Assembly (NCBI GenBank): GCA_964455375.1
Contig: CAYVXE010000111.1
Span: 1 to 13,883 of the forward strand
Direction: 5' to 3'
Length of the DNA: 13,883 nucleotides
DNA from: CAYVXE01 sp964455375
GTDB taxonomy: Bacteria > Zhuqueibacterota > Zhuqueibacteria > Oceanimicrobiales > Oceanimicrobiaceae
The notes beneath the pieces were generated by a model that was given only the letters and a program-made list of their open reading frames with translations, made no database searches and was not told the origin of the DNA. Within the stretch, counting starts at the first letter, position 1, and each line of letters starts with the position of its first letter. A program made the position numbers and the translations under genes. Of this stretch, positions 1 to 7,778 are shown one piece after another.

Positions 1-112
1 TCCCGGAGCCGGAAAGACCGGTGATCACCACAAACTTATCCCGCGGAATTTCCACGTCGATATTTTTTAAGTTGTGCTCACGGGCACCTTTGATGACGAT
101 GCTATTGGACAT
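1..112 (-). CDS. uvrA: UvrA, excinuclease ABC subunit A (N-terminal fragment, cut by window edge)
   Basis: The minus strand from the ATG at 112 encodes 37 residues before the window ends. They begin MSNSIVIKGAREHNLKNIDV and reach VVITGLSGSG. This is the conserved UvrA amino terminus: the GAREHNLKNI signature followed by the first Walker A loop (GLSGSGKSS in the family), interrupted here just before the lysine. UvrA is the DNA-damage-sensing ATPase of nucleotide excision repair and loads UvrB onto lesions. The gene lies 95 bp downstream of ggt on the same strand. I see no strong Shine-Dalgarno before the ATG, and the 113-207 gap is AT-rich, so a promoter there is possible but not clear. UvrA-like ABC paralogues (drug-resistance type) share this start, so the name rests on the standard N-terminal wording. 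Confidence 0.9.
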   Translation of the reverse strand, partial: MSNSIVIKGAREHNLKNIDVEIPRDKFVVITGLSGSG

Positions 113-207
113 AATGTTTTCATTAAAATAAATATTCTTGCAATAGGATAGTTATATAAGGATTATTCAATAAATAGGAAACGTCCCGTTTAATGAATCA
201 ACCGGCT

Positions 208-1899
208 TTAATATCCAACCGCACCACGATTTGCACTTCTTGCATCAGCGCCACCGCTGCGCCAGCCATTCTCTTGATTTATGAGAATCATCATGTCACG
301 CCCCATGGAATTTACCCACTGCACCCGATATCCCATATTTTTAAGCTTTTCCACAGAATCCGTCGTTGTACCGTATTTCTCCATGAAAATTCTGTCCGGC
401 AGCCACTGATGATGGAAACGCGGAGCATTTACTGCCTCATACGCATTCATTTTAAAATCAACAACATTGAGAATTGACTGCAACACGGTGTTGATGATTG
501 TCCGCCCGCCTGGACTACCGGTCACCATAAAGACCTTTCCATCTTTCGCAAGAATCGTCGGGCACATGCTGGAAAGCATGCGTTTACCCGCGGCAACCAG
601 GTTTGGTTTTGTACCAATCAGCCCGGTAGAATCCGTATGTCCGGGCCAGGGGTTGAAATCACCCATTTCATTGTTGTAGAAAAATCCGAGGCCGTCGGCA
701 ACGATTTTCGCTCCGTACCACTGTTCAATGGTAAACGTGTTCGACACAGCATTTCCCTGCCCATCGACAACAGAAAAATGCGTTGTTTGGGACGACTCAT
801 AAGCGAGGTTCACATCGTCTGCCCTGCTTTTTGTTGCGTGATCGGGCTCAATGGTTTTGCGAAGATCCGCGGCGTGTTTCTTGGAAAGGAGTTTTGTAAT
901 GGACATGTCTGCATTGAAATCGGGGTCTCCCAAATAGTGCGCCCGGTCACGGAACGCCCGGCGCATGGCCTCCGTGACCGTGTGAATATAAGCGGCAGAA
1001 TTAAAGCCGAGATCCTGCACATCATAGCCCTCTAAAATATTGAGAATGATTGACAGGGTTACACCACCGGAACTTGGTGGCGGCATGGAGACGATTTGAT
1101 AGCCCCGGTAGGTGGATTCAATCGGCTCTCTTTCCACGGCATGATATTTGGCAAGGTCTTGTTTTGTGATCAATCCGCCATGGGTTTTCATATCCGAAGC
1201 AATGCGTTTGGCTGTTTCCCCATTATAAAAACCGTCCCGACCGTTTTCGGCGATACGTTTTAAAGTCGCAGCCAATTCGCTTTGTACCAAAATATCGCCC
1301 GGTTCATAGTAGCCGTCGGTTTTAAAAAATGTTTTCGAACCAGCCGATTTTTTTTTAAAAGCTTTTTCCAATGCCTTTAAATCATTACTCAAATAATAGG
1401 ATACCGGAAATCCCTGTTCTGCAAATTTAATCGCGGGATCCATAACTTGTTTTAAAGACATGGTCCCATACTTTTTAAGAACATACGTGAATCCCGCTAC
1501 CGTACCAGGCACTCCGATAGCACGGTACCCGTTGTGGTTTGATCCTTTAACCAGTTTGCCGTCATCATCGAGGTACATGGTCGCGCTGGCAGCCTTCGGC
1601 GCTTTTTCCCGGTAGTCGATGGTTGTTGCGGTACCGTCGGCCAGGCGGATGACCATGAATCCACCACCGCCGATATTTCCCGCAGCAGGATAAATGACGG
1701 CGAGAGCAAAGCCGGTGGCGACGGCTGCATCAACGGCATTCCCGCCTTGCTTGAGAATTTCTACACCTACTTCCGAAGCTAACTGCTCCGTTGAAACGAC
1801 CATCCCGTGTTTGGCATAGACCGGCCACTTTTTAGCATAAACCGGATTGGATAGTGTTAAAACCAAACAGGCTAAAACGAGACTCCATGCTTTTTTCAT
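208..1899 (-). CDS. ggt: Gamma-glutamyltransferase (glutathione hydrolase), exported
   Basis: This 563-residue Ntn-hydrolase cleaves the gamma-glutamyl bond of glutathione and related amides, and transfers or hydrolyses the glutamyl group, normally in the periplasm. Residues 1-22 form a type I signal peptide with likely cleavage after PVYA. The ligand-binding arginine is in DYREKAP (R97). PPPSSGG is at 274-280. The autoprocessing and catalytic threonine is T372 in QTTHFSVVD, giving a large subunit of about 350 residues after signal removal and a small one of about 190. NNEMGDF (409-415) and SSM plus GSPGG (443-465) complete the substrate pocket. Length is normal for the family. I start at 1899, not at the upstream in-frame ATG at 1923, because GGAGGG sits just before 1899 and the signal peptide begins there. 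No key residue is missing. Transpeptidase versus hydrolase preference cannot be read from the sequence. Confidence 0.95.
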   Translation of the reverse strand: MKKAWSLVLACLVLTLSNPVYAKKWPVYAKHGMVVSTEQLASEVGVEILKQGGNAVDAAVATGFALAVIYPAAGNIGGGGFMVIRLADGTATTIDYREKAPKAASATMYLDDDGKLVKGSNHNGYRAIGVPGTVAGFTYVLKKYGTMSLKQVMDPAIKFAEQGFPVSYYLSNDLKALEKAFKKKSAGSKTFFKTDGYYEPGDILVQSELAATLKRIAENGRDGFYNGETAKRIASDMKTHGGLITKQDLAKYHAVEREPIESTYRGYQIVSMPPPSSGGVTLSIILNILEGYDVQDLGFNSAAYIHTVTEAMRRAFRDRAHYLGDPDFNADMSITKLLSKKHAADLRKTIEPDHATKSRADDVNLAYESSQTTHFSVVDGQGNAVSNTFTIEQWYGAKIVADGLGFFYNNEMGDFNPWPGHTDSTGLIGTKPNLVAAGKRMLSSMCPTILAKDGKVFMVTGSPGGRTIINTVLQSILNVVDFKMNAYEAVNAPRFHHQWLPDRIFMEKYGTTTDSVEKLKNMGYRVQWVNSMGRDMMILINQENGWRSGGADARSANRGAVGY

Positions 1900-1902
1900 G
1901 TT

Positions 1903-1908
1903 CCCTCC
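1903..1908 (-). promoter_or_regulatory. Ribosome binding site of ggt (decides the start)
   Basis: GGAGGG on the minus strand lies three bases before the ATG at 1899. It favours MKKAWSL over the start eight codons upstream, which has no purine-rich site and would put charged and polar residues ahead of the signal peptide. Confidence 0.8.
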
Positions 1909-2041
1909 AAAAATAATTTTCAAGCGGCAAAATTCAGGCTTTAATATAATTATTTCACTTTTTTAAAAAAAGAAGTTTTTATTACACGACAGCGACCCTT
2001 CTCCAGGGCATTGAATCGATTCGTTCAAACTTATATTTTTA

Positions 2042-2070
2042 TTGACAATTACACAATTTTTATTTACTAT
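2042..2070 (+). promoter_or_regulatory. Sigma70-type promoter candidate for the kinase cluster
   Basis: TTGACA (2042-2047) is a full -35 match. It is followed, after a 17-bp AT-rich spacer, by TACTAT (2065-2070), which matches TATAAT at 4 of 6 positions. The predicted start would be near 2077, leaving an untranslated leader of about 240 bases before kinase 1 at 2317. It is the only such pair I found in the divergent region facing the cluster. The organism's sigma-factor preferences are unknown. Confidence 0.5.
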
Positions 2071-2316
2071 GATTTGTTCATATTGTTAAAATCTGAATGA
2101 AGATGTCCGGCAATAACGACAGTAGCTGTTGGCAACTTTCATTTATTGACTGTGTTTTCATTTTACAACAGTCCGAAACTGAGCCCCCTCTTCAAACGGC
2201 TAAAACCTGTACTGCACAAGCGTATTTCTGACTTCTATTTAGAATAATATTATTTCCCCTTCGCCAGCTCCCAAACCAATCTTTGCCGGATAAACCGTGT
2301 CAAAAGAGCTCTGATA

Positions 2317-4599
2317 ATGCTGGGCAAACAAATTTCTCATTACAAAATTCTGCAAAAACTCGGCAGCGGCGGCATGGGCACCGTCTACAAAGCCGAGGAC
2401 ACCAAACTCGACCGCTTTGTGGCTCTCAAGTTTCTCCCTCCGCACCTGATCCAGGTTGAAGAGACCAAGAAGCGCTTCATCCATGAAGCCAAATCCGCGT
2501 CGGCGCTAACCCACCCCAACATTGCCACGATTTACGAAATCGACGAGGCTGACGGGCAGATGTTTATTGCCATGGAATACATTGAAGGGCAGTCTTTGCG
2601 GCAGTTAATCCCCCATGACCCCCCTTTACGAAAGGAGGGAACTGGTTCTCTTCTCGATTACGCCATCCAGATCGCCGAAGGGCTGGCCAAAGCACATTCC
2701 AAAGGCATCATCCATCGCGACATCAAACCGGCGAATATTCTGGTCACCAAAGATGGCATGGTGAAAATTGCAGACTTCGGACTAGCGAAGCTGGCGAGTG
2801 CGACCATGCTCACCAAAGAGGGCACCATGTTGGGCACGGTGGCCTACATGTCCCCCGAGCAAACCCATGGTATGAGCATCGACCATCGCACGGACATCTG
2901 GTCGATGGGGGTTGTACTCTATGAAATGGTGACCGGTGAGCAGCCTTTCCAAGGTGATTACGAGCAGGCCGTTATCTATTCCATTTTGAATGAAGAACCG
3001 AAGCCCATAACAAATCTCGAGCAAGTGCCAAAGGAATTTGGGCGGGTCATCGAAAAAACGCTGCAGAAAGAACCCGCCAATCGCTATGAAAATATGACCG
3101 AACTGAAAAAGGACCTGCAGGCCATTAACAAGAAGATTGAAACAAAGCAAGAAAAATCGCCTGCCGAAAAAAGCACGCCTCTTCCGTCCATTGCAGTGCT
3201 GCCATTTGAAAACATGAGCGCCGACCCGGAGCAGGAATACTTCTGCGACGGCATGGCCGAGGAGATCATCAACGCTCTAGTGAACGTGCAGAATCTGCGC
3301 GTCGCGGCTCGGACTTCCGCGTTTGCATTCAAAGGCAAGCAACAAGACATTCGCGAGATCGGCCGCAAATTGAGTGTCGACAAGATCCTGGAAGGAAGCG
3401 TGCGCAAGGCCGGAATCCGATTGCGCATTACCGCACAGCTCATCGATGTCGCCGACGGCTACCATCTTTGGTCCGAGCGTTACGACCGCGAGATGGATGA
3501 TGTCTTCACCATCCAGGACGATATTTCACGAGCGATCGTCAACGCGTTGAGAATCAAACTCGATATCACAAAAGAGCAACCATTGGTCAAACGCGCCACC
3601 GAGAATCTCGATGCTTACGACGCCTACCTACGTGGCATTTATTGCTACAATCTGAGGACGAGAAAGGACAACGAGCAAGCGATTCAACTACTGGAAAAGG
3701 CCACCGACCTGGATTCCAGCTTTGCCCTCGCCTTTGCCGCTCTGGCCTACGCCTACATCGAGAAGTTTTTTACTTACCAACCTCGAGAAACGTGGGAGCA
3801 GAAGGCGTTTGTCGCTATCGAAAAAGCGCTAGCCCTGGAGCCGGAGTTAGCGGAAGCGTACGTGGCAAGGGGACTCCTGTTGTGGACGAAGTCCCATCAT
3901 TTCCCCCATGAAAAAGCTATTATCGAGCTACAACGTGCCATTGCGATCAAACCCAATCTTGCACACGCCCATTCGGAATTGGCGCGGGTACTCTGGCACA
4001 TCGGCCTTGTGGACGAAGCCTATCAGGCATTGACCAAAGCGATGCAGCTCGAGCCCACCGATGTGAAAGCACAGTTTAGAATAGGTTGGCTGGAAATGCA
4101 GCGAGGCAACTACGCATCGGGGCTTTCGTTTCTGCAGAAACTTCCACCAGAGTCCGTCGCTGAGTGGGTGCACCCCCTCATTGCCATGTGCCTATGGTAC
4201 ATGCAACGGAAGGAAAAAGCGTTCGCCCAGCTCGAGCAAATGGCTGCAAGCTTTGCCAATGATCCGGCCGTGCTCAGCACCGAGGCCATTCTTCTGGCGG
4301 ATGCCGGCAAGGAAAAGGAAGCTGTCGAAAAAATCAAACTGGCCATTGAGAAAGGGAAGCATTTAGGCCACTTTCACCACATGAGCAACAACATCGCGGC
4401 GGCCTACGCCCTGATGAACAAAAAGAAACAAGCTTTGGACTGGTTGGAAAAGACCGCAGAGGATGGCTTTCCGTGTTATCCCTGGTTCGACAAAGATCCG
4501 TGTTTGCAAAACATCCGAAACGAGCCTAGATTCAAAGCATTGATTAAGCGCTTGCGAATGCAGTGGCAGCCCGCAGGCAAAAAAGGAACCCCCTCATGA
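2317..4599 (+). CDS. Ser/Thr protein kinase with TolB-like module and TPR array, no membrane span (kinase 1)
   Basis: This 760-residue Hanks-type kinase phosphorylates Ser/Thr on unknown targets. The kinase domain spans about 9-270. It has the Gly loop GSGGMG (16-21), K38 in VALK, the helix C glutamate E57, HRDIKPAN (D135, K137, N140), DFG (153-155), SPE (179-181) in place of APE, and the helix F aspartate D193. All catalytic residues are present. Residues about 290-415 (SIAVLPFENMSADPEQEYF onward) match the TolB-N-terminal-like module (COG5616 type) known from rhizobial cyclase-associated proteins. TPR-type helices run from about 430 to 745. Unlike its two neighbours there is no hydrophobic segment after the kinase domain, so it should be cytoplasmic. 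Residues 101-108 (DPPLRKEG) are encoded by a palindrome that looks like an inserted repeat. The stop overlaps the start of kinase 2 (ATGA). A weak AAGAG precedes the ATG. Confidence 0.93.
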   Translation: MLGKQISHYKILQKLGSGGMGTVYKAEDTKLDRFVALKFLPPHLIQVEETKKRFIHEAKSASALTHPNIATIYEIDEADGQMFIAMEYIEGQSLRQLIPHDPPLRKEGTGSLLDYAIQIAEGLAKAHSKGIIHRDIKPANILVTKDGMVKIADFGLAKLASATMLTKEGTMLGTVAYMSPEQTHGMSIDHRTDIWSMGVVLYEMVTGEQPFQGDYEQAVIYSILNEEPKPITNLEQVPKEFGRVIEKTLQKEPANRYENMTELKKDLQAINKKIETKQEKSPAEKSTPLPSIAVLPFENMSADPEQEYFCDGMAEEIINALVNVQNLRVAARTSAFAFKGKQQDIREIGRKLSVDKILEGSVRKAGIRLRITAQLIDVADGYHLWSERYDREMDDVFTIQDDISRAIVNALRIKLDITKEQPLVKRATENLDAYDAYLRGIYCYNLRTRKDNEQAIQLLEKATDLDSSFALAFAALAYAYIEKFFTYQPRETWEQKAFVAIEKALALEPELAEAYVARGLLLWTKSHHFPHEKAIIELQRAIAIKPNLAHAHSELARVLWHIGLVDEAYQALTKAMQLEPTDVKAQFRIGWLEMQRGNYASGLSFLQKLPPESVAEWVHPLIAMCLWYMQRKEKAFAQLEQMAASFANDPAVLSTEAILLADAGKEKEAVEKIKLAIEKGKHLGHFHHMSNNIAAAYALMNKKKQALDWLEKTAEDGFPCYPWFDKDPCLQNIRNEPRFKALIKRLRMQWQPAGKKGTPS
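2619..2639 (+). repeat. Imperfect palindrome inside kinase 1 coding sequence
   Basis: CCCCCCTTT (2619-2627), a 3-base spacer ACG, then AAAGGAGGG (2631-2639) form a 9-bp inverted repeat with one mismatch. It is read in frame as the core of DPPLRKEG, in the loop between the kinase hinge and the helix before the catalytic loop. C-rich/G-rich palindromes that read as PPLRKGG-like peptides occur as interspersed repeats in several bacterial groups. Assigning this copy to such a family is inference from its shape. Confidence 0.5.
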
Positions 4600-7184
4600 T
4601 CGGAAAGGTCATTTCGCACTACAAGATTCTCGAAAAGCTCGGATGCGGCGGCATGGGTCTCGTCTATAAAGCCGAAGATGTCAGGCTGAACCGAATGGTC
4701 GCGCTTAAATTCCTGCCACAGAATTTGACACGCGACGAGGAGTCCCGCAAACGGTTTATTCATGAAGCCAAAGCTGCGTCGGCGCTAGATCACCCCAATA
4801 TCTGCACCATTCATGAAATCGACCAGACTGATGACGGGCAGATATTCATCTGTATGGCGTGCTACGAGGGAAAATCCCTGAAAGAAATGATTGTAGGAGA
4901 AAACGGCCCGTCACCCTTGCCGATTGCCAGCGCAATTGACATTACCAGTCAAATTGCCCAGGGGTTGGCCAAAGCGCATGCCAAAGGCATCATCCACCGG
5001 GATATTAAACCTGCCAACATTCTCATCTCCGAAGACAACCAGGTTAAAATCGTCGATTTTGGGCTGGCGAAATTGGCCGGTGCGACTATGCTGACGAAAG
5101 AGGGAACGACCTTAGGTACTGCAGCTTATATGTCCCCGGAGCAGGCGCAGGGATCTAATGTTGACTACCGTACAGACATCTGGTCGTTGGGGGTTGTACT
5201 GTTTGAAATGCTGACCGGACAACTGCCCTTTAAAGGGGATTATGAACAAGCGATTGCGTACGGTATCGTGAATGAGGAACCCAAACCCATCTCCCGAAGC
5301 CAGGTACAAATTCCACCGGTGGTGCCGCAAATCGTTTACAAATGCCTGCAAAAGAATGTGGACCGGCGCTATCAATCGGCTGCTGAACTGCTAACCGACC
5401 TCAAAAATACCAGAGACGAACTTTTTGTTTCCAATCGAAACCACAAACCCCCGAAAGCATCCTGGCGACAGCAACGAACAATGAAAAAATCCATTGGTAT
5501 AATCGGGGTTGCCTTTCTGCTATTCGTACTCCTGCTACTGTTCACCTGGGGGGCCTGGGAAAAATGGACTGTCGTGCGGAAAATACCCCCACAGAAGCAA
5601 CTTGCTATTTTACCTTTCACAACCATTGGCGGGGATGCATACAGCAGGGTTATCTGTGACGGGTTGGTGGAAACATTGACCAGTAAAATGTCGCAAATCG
5701 AACATTTTCAAAAATCCCTCTGGGTTTTACCTGCGAGTGAAGTGTACTCAAGCGGTGTGATGAATATTCGTGATCTGAGGCATATGTTTGATGTAAACCT
5801 GGCTGTGACAGGTAGTTTTCAGCGGATGGGTGACTCTGTCCGCATCACTGTTAATCTGGTCGATACAAAACATTTACGCCAGTTGCGGTCGCAGGTTATC
5901 ACAGAGAAGTGGAAAAATCTTTCCAAAATGCAGGATGAGGTGGGGTTAAAATTCGCGGAAATGCTAAATCTGGAAATAATGCCGACGGTGAAAACGACCT
6001 TAGCTGCTGGCAGTACTGCGATTTCAAGCGCCTATGAGCTTTATCTGCTGGGACGCGGCCATCTCAAATATTTTGATAAGGCGGAAAATATTGACCAGGC
6101 AATTTCCTACTTTGAAAAAGCGGTTGCTCAAGATACCTCATACGCATTGGCGTATGCAGGCTTGGGCGAAGCTTACTGGCGAAAGTATCAGATGAACGAA
6201 GATGTGCACTGGGCGCAAGTCGCTGCCGATTATTGCCGCAAAGCTGTCTCCCTTAACCGGCGGTTACCGATGGTGTATCTTACGCTGGGGCTTATCAATA
6301 GCGGTACCGGTAATTATGAAAAAGCATTGCAGAATTTTCAGGAGGTCTTAAAATACAGTCCCGACAATTCCGATGCATATCGTGAAACAGCACATGCTTT
6401 TGAGGCCGTAGGTGATTTATCTAAAGCTGAACAGAACTATAAAAAAGCGATAGCCTTACACCCCAACTACTGGGCAAATTACAATGAACTTGGAAAATAT
6501 TATTATCGACTGGGGCATTATGAAGATGCGGTTAAACAATTCGAGCACGTGATTGCGTTGCGACCAGACAATATTAACGGATACAATAACCTCGGCAGCA
6601 TTTATTTTTACTTGCACCGCCAGGAAGAAGCTCAAAATATGTTTCAACGTTCCTTAAAGGTAAAAGAAAGCTATGCCGCTTATGCAAATCTGGGCACGCT
6701 CTACTTTTACGGACATGATTTTGCCAGAGCAGCAGCTATGTATGAAAAGGCTTTGGAAATTGTGGATACCGATTATACGGTCTGGGCCAACCTTGCATCA
6801 GCATACTATTGGGGAACGCATGACGTTTCACGGGCTGAAAAAGCGTATGCGCGCGCCATTGCTCTTGCAAAACAACAACTGGATGTTAATCCAACAGATC
6901 AGATGGTTCTGGCCGATTTGGCCGCGTACTATGCCCGATTGAAAAATAAATTGCAGGCCACTACCTACCTGAAAAAAGTGCTGGCAACCAATCCGCAGCA
7001 ACTCGAGACAATGGTGGTCATTGCGGATGTTTATGAACAGTTAGGGGATCGCGACACGGCATTGAGCTGGATTGAAAAAGTCCTGCATCGGGGGTACTCA
7101 AGCATGGAGCTTGAGAAGTATCCCGGATTTGCAAACCTGCGACAGGACGAACGTTATATACGGTTTATTCAGAATACTCCGTAA
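4596..7184 (+). CDS. Membrane-spanning Ser/Thr protein kinase with TolB-like module and TPR array (kinase 2)
   Basis: This 862-residue receptor-type Hanks kinase has a cytoplasmic kinase domain at about 9-275. It shows GCGGMG (16-21), K38, E57, HRDIKPAN (D136, K138, N141), DFG (154-156) and SPE (180-182). A single hydrophobic segment at about 299-318 (GVAFLLFVLLLLF) should cross the membrane and place the rest outside. Residues about 335-460 (QLAILPFTTIGGD onward) resemble the TolB/FlgO-like module, but are distant from that of kinase 1. About eight TPR units follow (about 485-830), including canonical ones such as YEDAVKQFEHVIALRPDN. I chose ATG 4596 over the in-frame start at 4563 because the paralogues begin at the same M-x-G-K-x-I-S motif and AAAAGGAA lies just upstream. 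It overlaps the kinase 1 stop by four bases, implying translational coupling. Confidence 0.93.
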   Translation: MIGKVISHYKILEKLGCGGMGLVYKAEDVRLNRMVALKFLPQNLTRDEESRKRFIHEAKAASALDHPNICTIHEIDQTDDGQIFICMACYEGKSLKEMIVGENGPSPLPIASAIDITSQIAQGLAKAHAKGIIHRDIKPANILISEDNQVKIVDFGLAKLAGATMLTKEGTTLGTAAYMSPEQAQGSNVDYRTDIWSLGVVLFEMLTGQLPFKGDYEQAIAYGIVNEEPKPISRSQVQIPPVVPQIVYKCLQKNVDRRYQSAAELLTDLKNTRDELFVSNRNHKPPKASWRQQRTMKKSIGIIGVAFLLFVLLLLFTWGAWEKWTVVRKIPPQKQLAILPFTTIGGDAYSRVICDGLVETLTSKMSQIEHFQKSLWVLPASEVYSSGVMNIRDLRHMFDVNLAVTGSFQRMGDSVRITVNLVDTKHLRQLRSQVITEKWKNLSKMQDEVGLKFAEMLNLEIMPTVKTTLAAGSTAISSAYELYLLGRGHLKYFDKAENIDQAISYFEKAVAQDTSYALAYAGLGEAYWRKYQMNEDVHWAQVAADYCRKAVSLNRRLPMVYLTLGLINSGTGNYEKALQNFQEVLKYSPDNSDAYRETAHAFEAVGDLSKAEQNYKKAIALHPNYWANYNELGKYYYRLGHYEDAVKQFEHVIALRPDNINGYNNLGSIYFYLHRQEEAQNMFQRSLKVKESYAAYANLGTLYFYGHDFARAAAMYEKALEIVDTDYTVWANLASAYYWGTHDVSRAEKAYARAIALAKQQLDVNPTDQMVLADLAAYYARLKNKLQATTYLKKVLATNPQQLETMVVIADVYEQLGDRDTALSWIEKVLHRGYSSMELEKYPGFANLRQDERYIRFIQNTP

Positions 7185-7194
7185 ATGGTTTTTT

Positions 7195-7252
7195 TGTCCA
7201 TTCATCTGGACATTGTTAAAAAAGAATTTGCAGAAGTCTGTCCAATTAATTG
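7195..7252 (+). other. Inverted repeats between kinase 2 and the small gene
   Basis: TGTCCA (7195-7200) and TGGACA (7207-7212) form a perfect 6-bp stem with a 6-base loop, starting 11 bases after the kinase 2 stop. A second TGTCCA (7239-7244) could pair with the same TGGACA instead. A 10-bp palindrome CAATTAATTG (7243-7252) abuts the next gene's ribosome site. There is no T-run after the stem, so it is not a standard terminator. It could stabilise or process the mRNA, or be chance. Confidence 0.3.
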
Positions 7253-7253
7253 T

Positions 7254-7261
7254 AAGGAGGG
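7254..7261 (+). promoter_or_regulatory. Ribosome binding site that fixes the start of the small gene
   Basis: AAGGAGGG, nearly a full anti-16S match, lies four bases before ATG 7266. The alternative in-frame ATG at 7185 directly follows the kinase 2 stop, has no comparable site, and would add 27 residues of unremarkable sequence. The downstream start is therefore preferred. Confidence 0.8.
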
Positions 7262-7265
7262 AAAA

Positions 7266-7616
7266 ATGTTCACCAATTCGAGAACGCATTGGGTACAAAT
7301 TATTTATGACCCCGATGGCAATCATGAATCCATTCCACAGGTTGTCCGGCCGGGTCACTTGTATGTCAATTCAGGAGACAACGTGATTTTCACCAGTGAC
7401 CAGGTCGATTCGCTTTTTTTTATTCCGAATGCGCAAGAGCTGTTCGGTGTGAAAGAGGATTCTCTTGTTCTTTTTATCCCCGCTGGGGGCGACCCCTTGG
7501 AGTTCACAGTGCAACCGGATCTGCCATGCGGTAAGGAGTATCCGTATGCAGTTTATTGCAAGGATTGCAATGATTTTGCCGAGGGAGGTTCGCCACCGAG
7601 AATGATCATAAAATAA
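7266..7616 (+). CDS. Small beta-rich protein of unknown function inside the kinase cluster
   Basis: This is a 116-residue protein with no signal peptide and no membrane span, which I do not recognise as a named family. It has alternating hydrophobic strands, a PGHLYVNSGDNVIF stretch (29-42), and a C-terminal half containing YPYAVYCKDC (92-101) and PRMIIK (111-116). The P-x-x-V-x-x-GD-x-V-x-F pattern and the late Y-x-Y/C segment resemble a cupredoxin-type beta sandwich. The usual copper-binding Cys/His/Met spacing is not there (C98 and C101 form CxxC), so metal binding is doubtful. It lies 81 bp after kinase 2 and 162 bp before kinase 3, with its own excellent ribosome site, so it is probably co-transcribed with kinase 2. 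A partner or substrate role for the kinases is a guess from position only. Confidence 0.75.
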   Translation: MFTNSRTHWVQIIYDPDGNHESIPQVVRPGHLYVNSGDNVIFTSDQVDSLFFIPNAQELFGVKEDSLVLFIPAGGDPLEFTVQPDLPCGKEYPYAVYCKDCNDFAEGGSPPRMIIK

Positions 7617-7619
7617 ATA

Positions 7620-7645
7620 GAAGCTGTATGGAAAGCATCGGCTTC
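7620..7645 (+). other. Hairpin just after the small gene
   Basis: GAAGCTG (7620-7626) and CGGCTTC (7639-7645) pair as a 7-bp stem with one G-T wobble. Inside it, ATG and CAT can pair around a GAAAG loop. It starts four bases after the stop codon. No T-run follows, so it may be a weak terminator or an mRNA-stabilising structure separating the kinase 2/small-gene message from kinase 3. Confidence 0.3.
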
Positions 7646-7750
7646 AGAAAGATGCGGCTCTGATGGTTAATACAGATACTTTCGGTGGAGTTGGGAAAAC
7701 GGAGAATCTCACACATTTGTTTTGGATAATTCTGTTTCCCATCAAATCAA

Positions 7751-7756
7751 TATAAT
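7751..7756 (+). promoter_or_regulatory. Possible -10 element before kinase 3
   Basis: A perfect TATAAT lies 28 bases before the kinase 3 ATG, in an AT-rich tract. No good TTGACA-like -35 is found at 15-18 bp spacing, so this is at most a weak or activator-dependent promoter. With the 162-bp gap and the hairpin after the small gene, separate transcription of kinase 3 is plausible. Confidence 0.3.
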
Positions 7757-7778
7757 ACTTTGTCTTTAGGGTCATCTG

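Larger units (their letters stand above)
1900..2316. other. Divergent intergenic region between ggt and the kinase cluster
   Basis: This AT-rich, non-coding stretch of about 417 bp separates the minus-strand ggt gene from the plus-strand kinase cluster, so it should hold promoters for both directions. I can support one plus-strand promoter candidate (2042-2070). For ggt I see only AT-rich hexamers near 1940-1975 and no convincing -35/-10 pair. A 6-bp stem with one wobble pair (CGACAG, loop TAG, CTGTTG; 2117-2131) lies in the presumed leader. A 42-codon reading frame from ATG 2104 has no proper ribosome site and no recognisable sequence, so I do not call it a gene. No terminator with a T-run is seen. 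Confidence 0.7.

Noticed and set aside
179..191. AAACG-TCC-CGTTT inverted repeat after the ggt stop, considered as a terminator
   Set aside because: The stem is only 5 bp, it is AT-rich at its base, and no T-run follows on the minus strand.
193..1035. Plus-strand open frames of 70-132 codons across the ggt gene
   Set aside because: They lie opposite a clear GGT coding sequence with all family motifs. Their translations are low-complexity or unrecognisable, with no ribosome sites of note.
2104..2232. 42-codon frame in the leader of kinase 1
   Set aside because: No convincing Shine-Dalgarno site, no recognisable sequence, and a length expected by chance.
7266..7616. Calling the small protein a copper-binding cupredoxin
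   Set aside because: The expected Cys-x(n)-His-x(n)-Met ligand set is absent. The CxxC and distant Met do not fit, so only the fold resemblance is mentioned.
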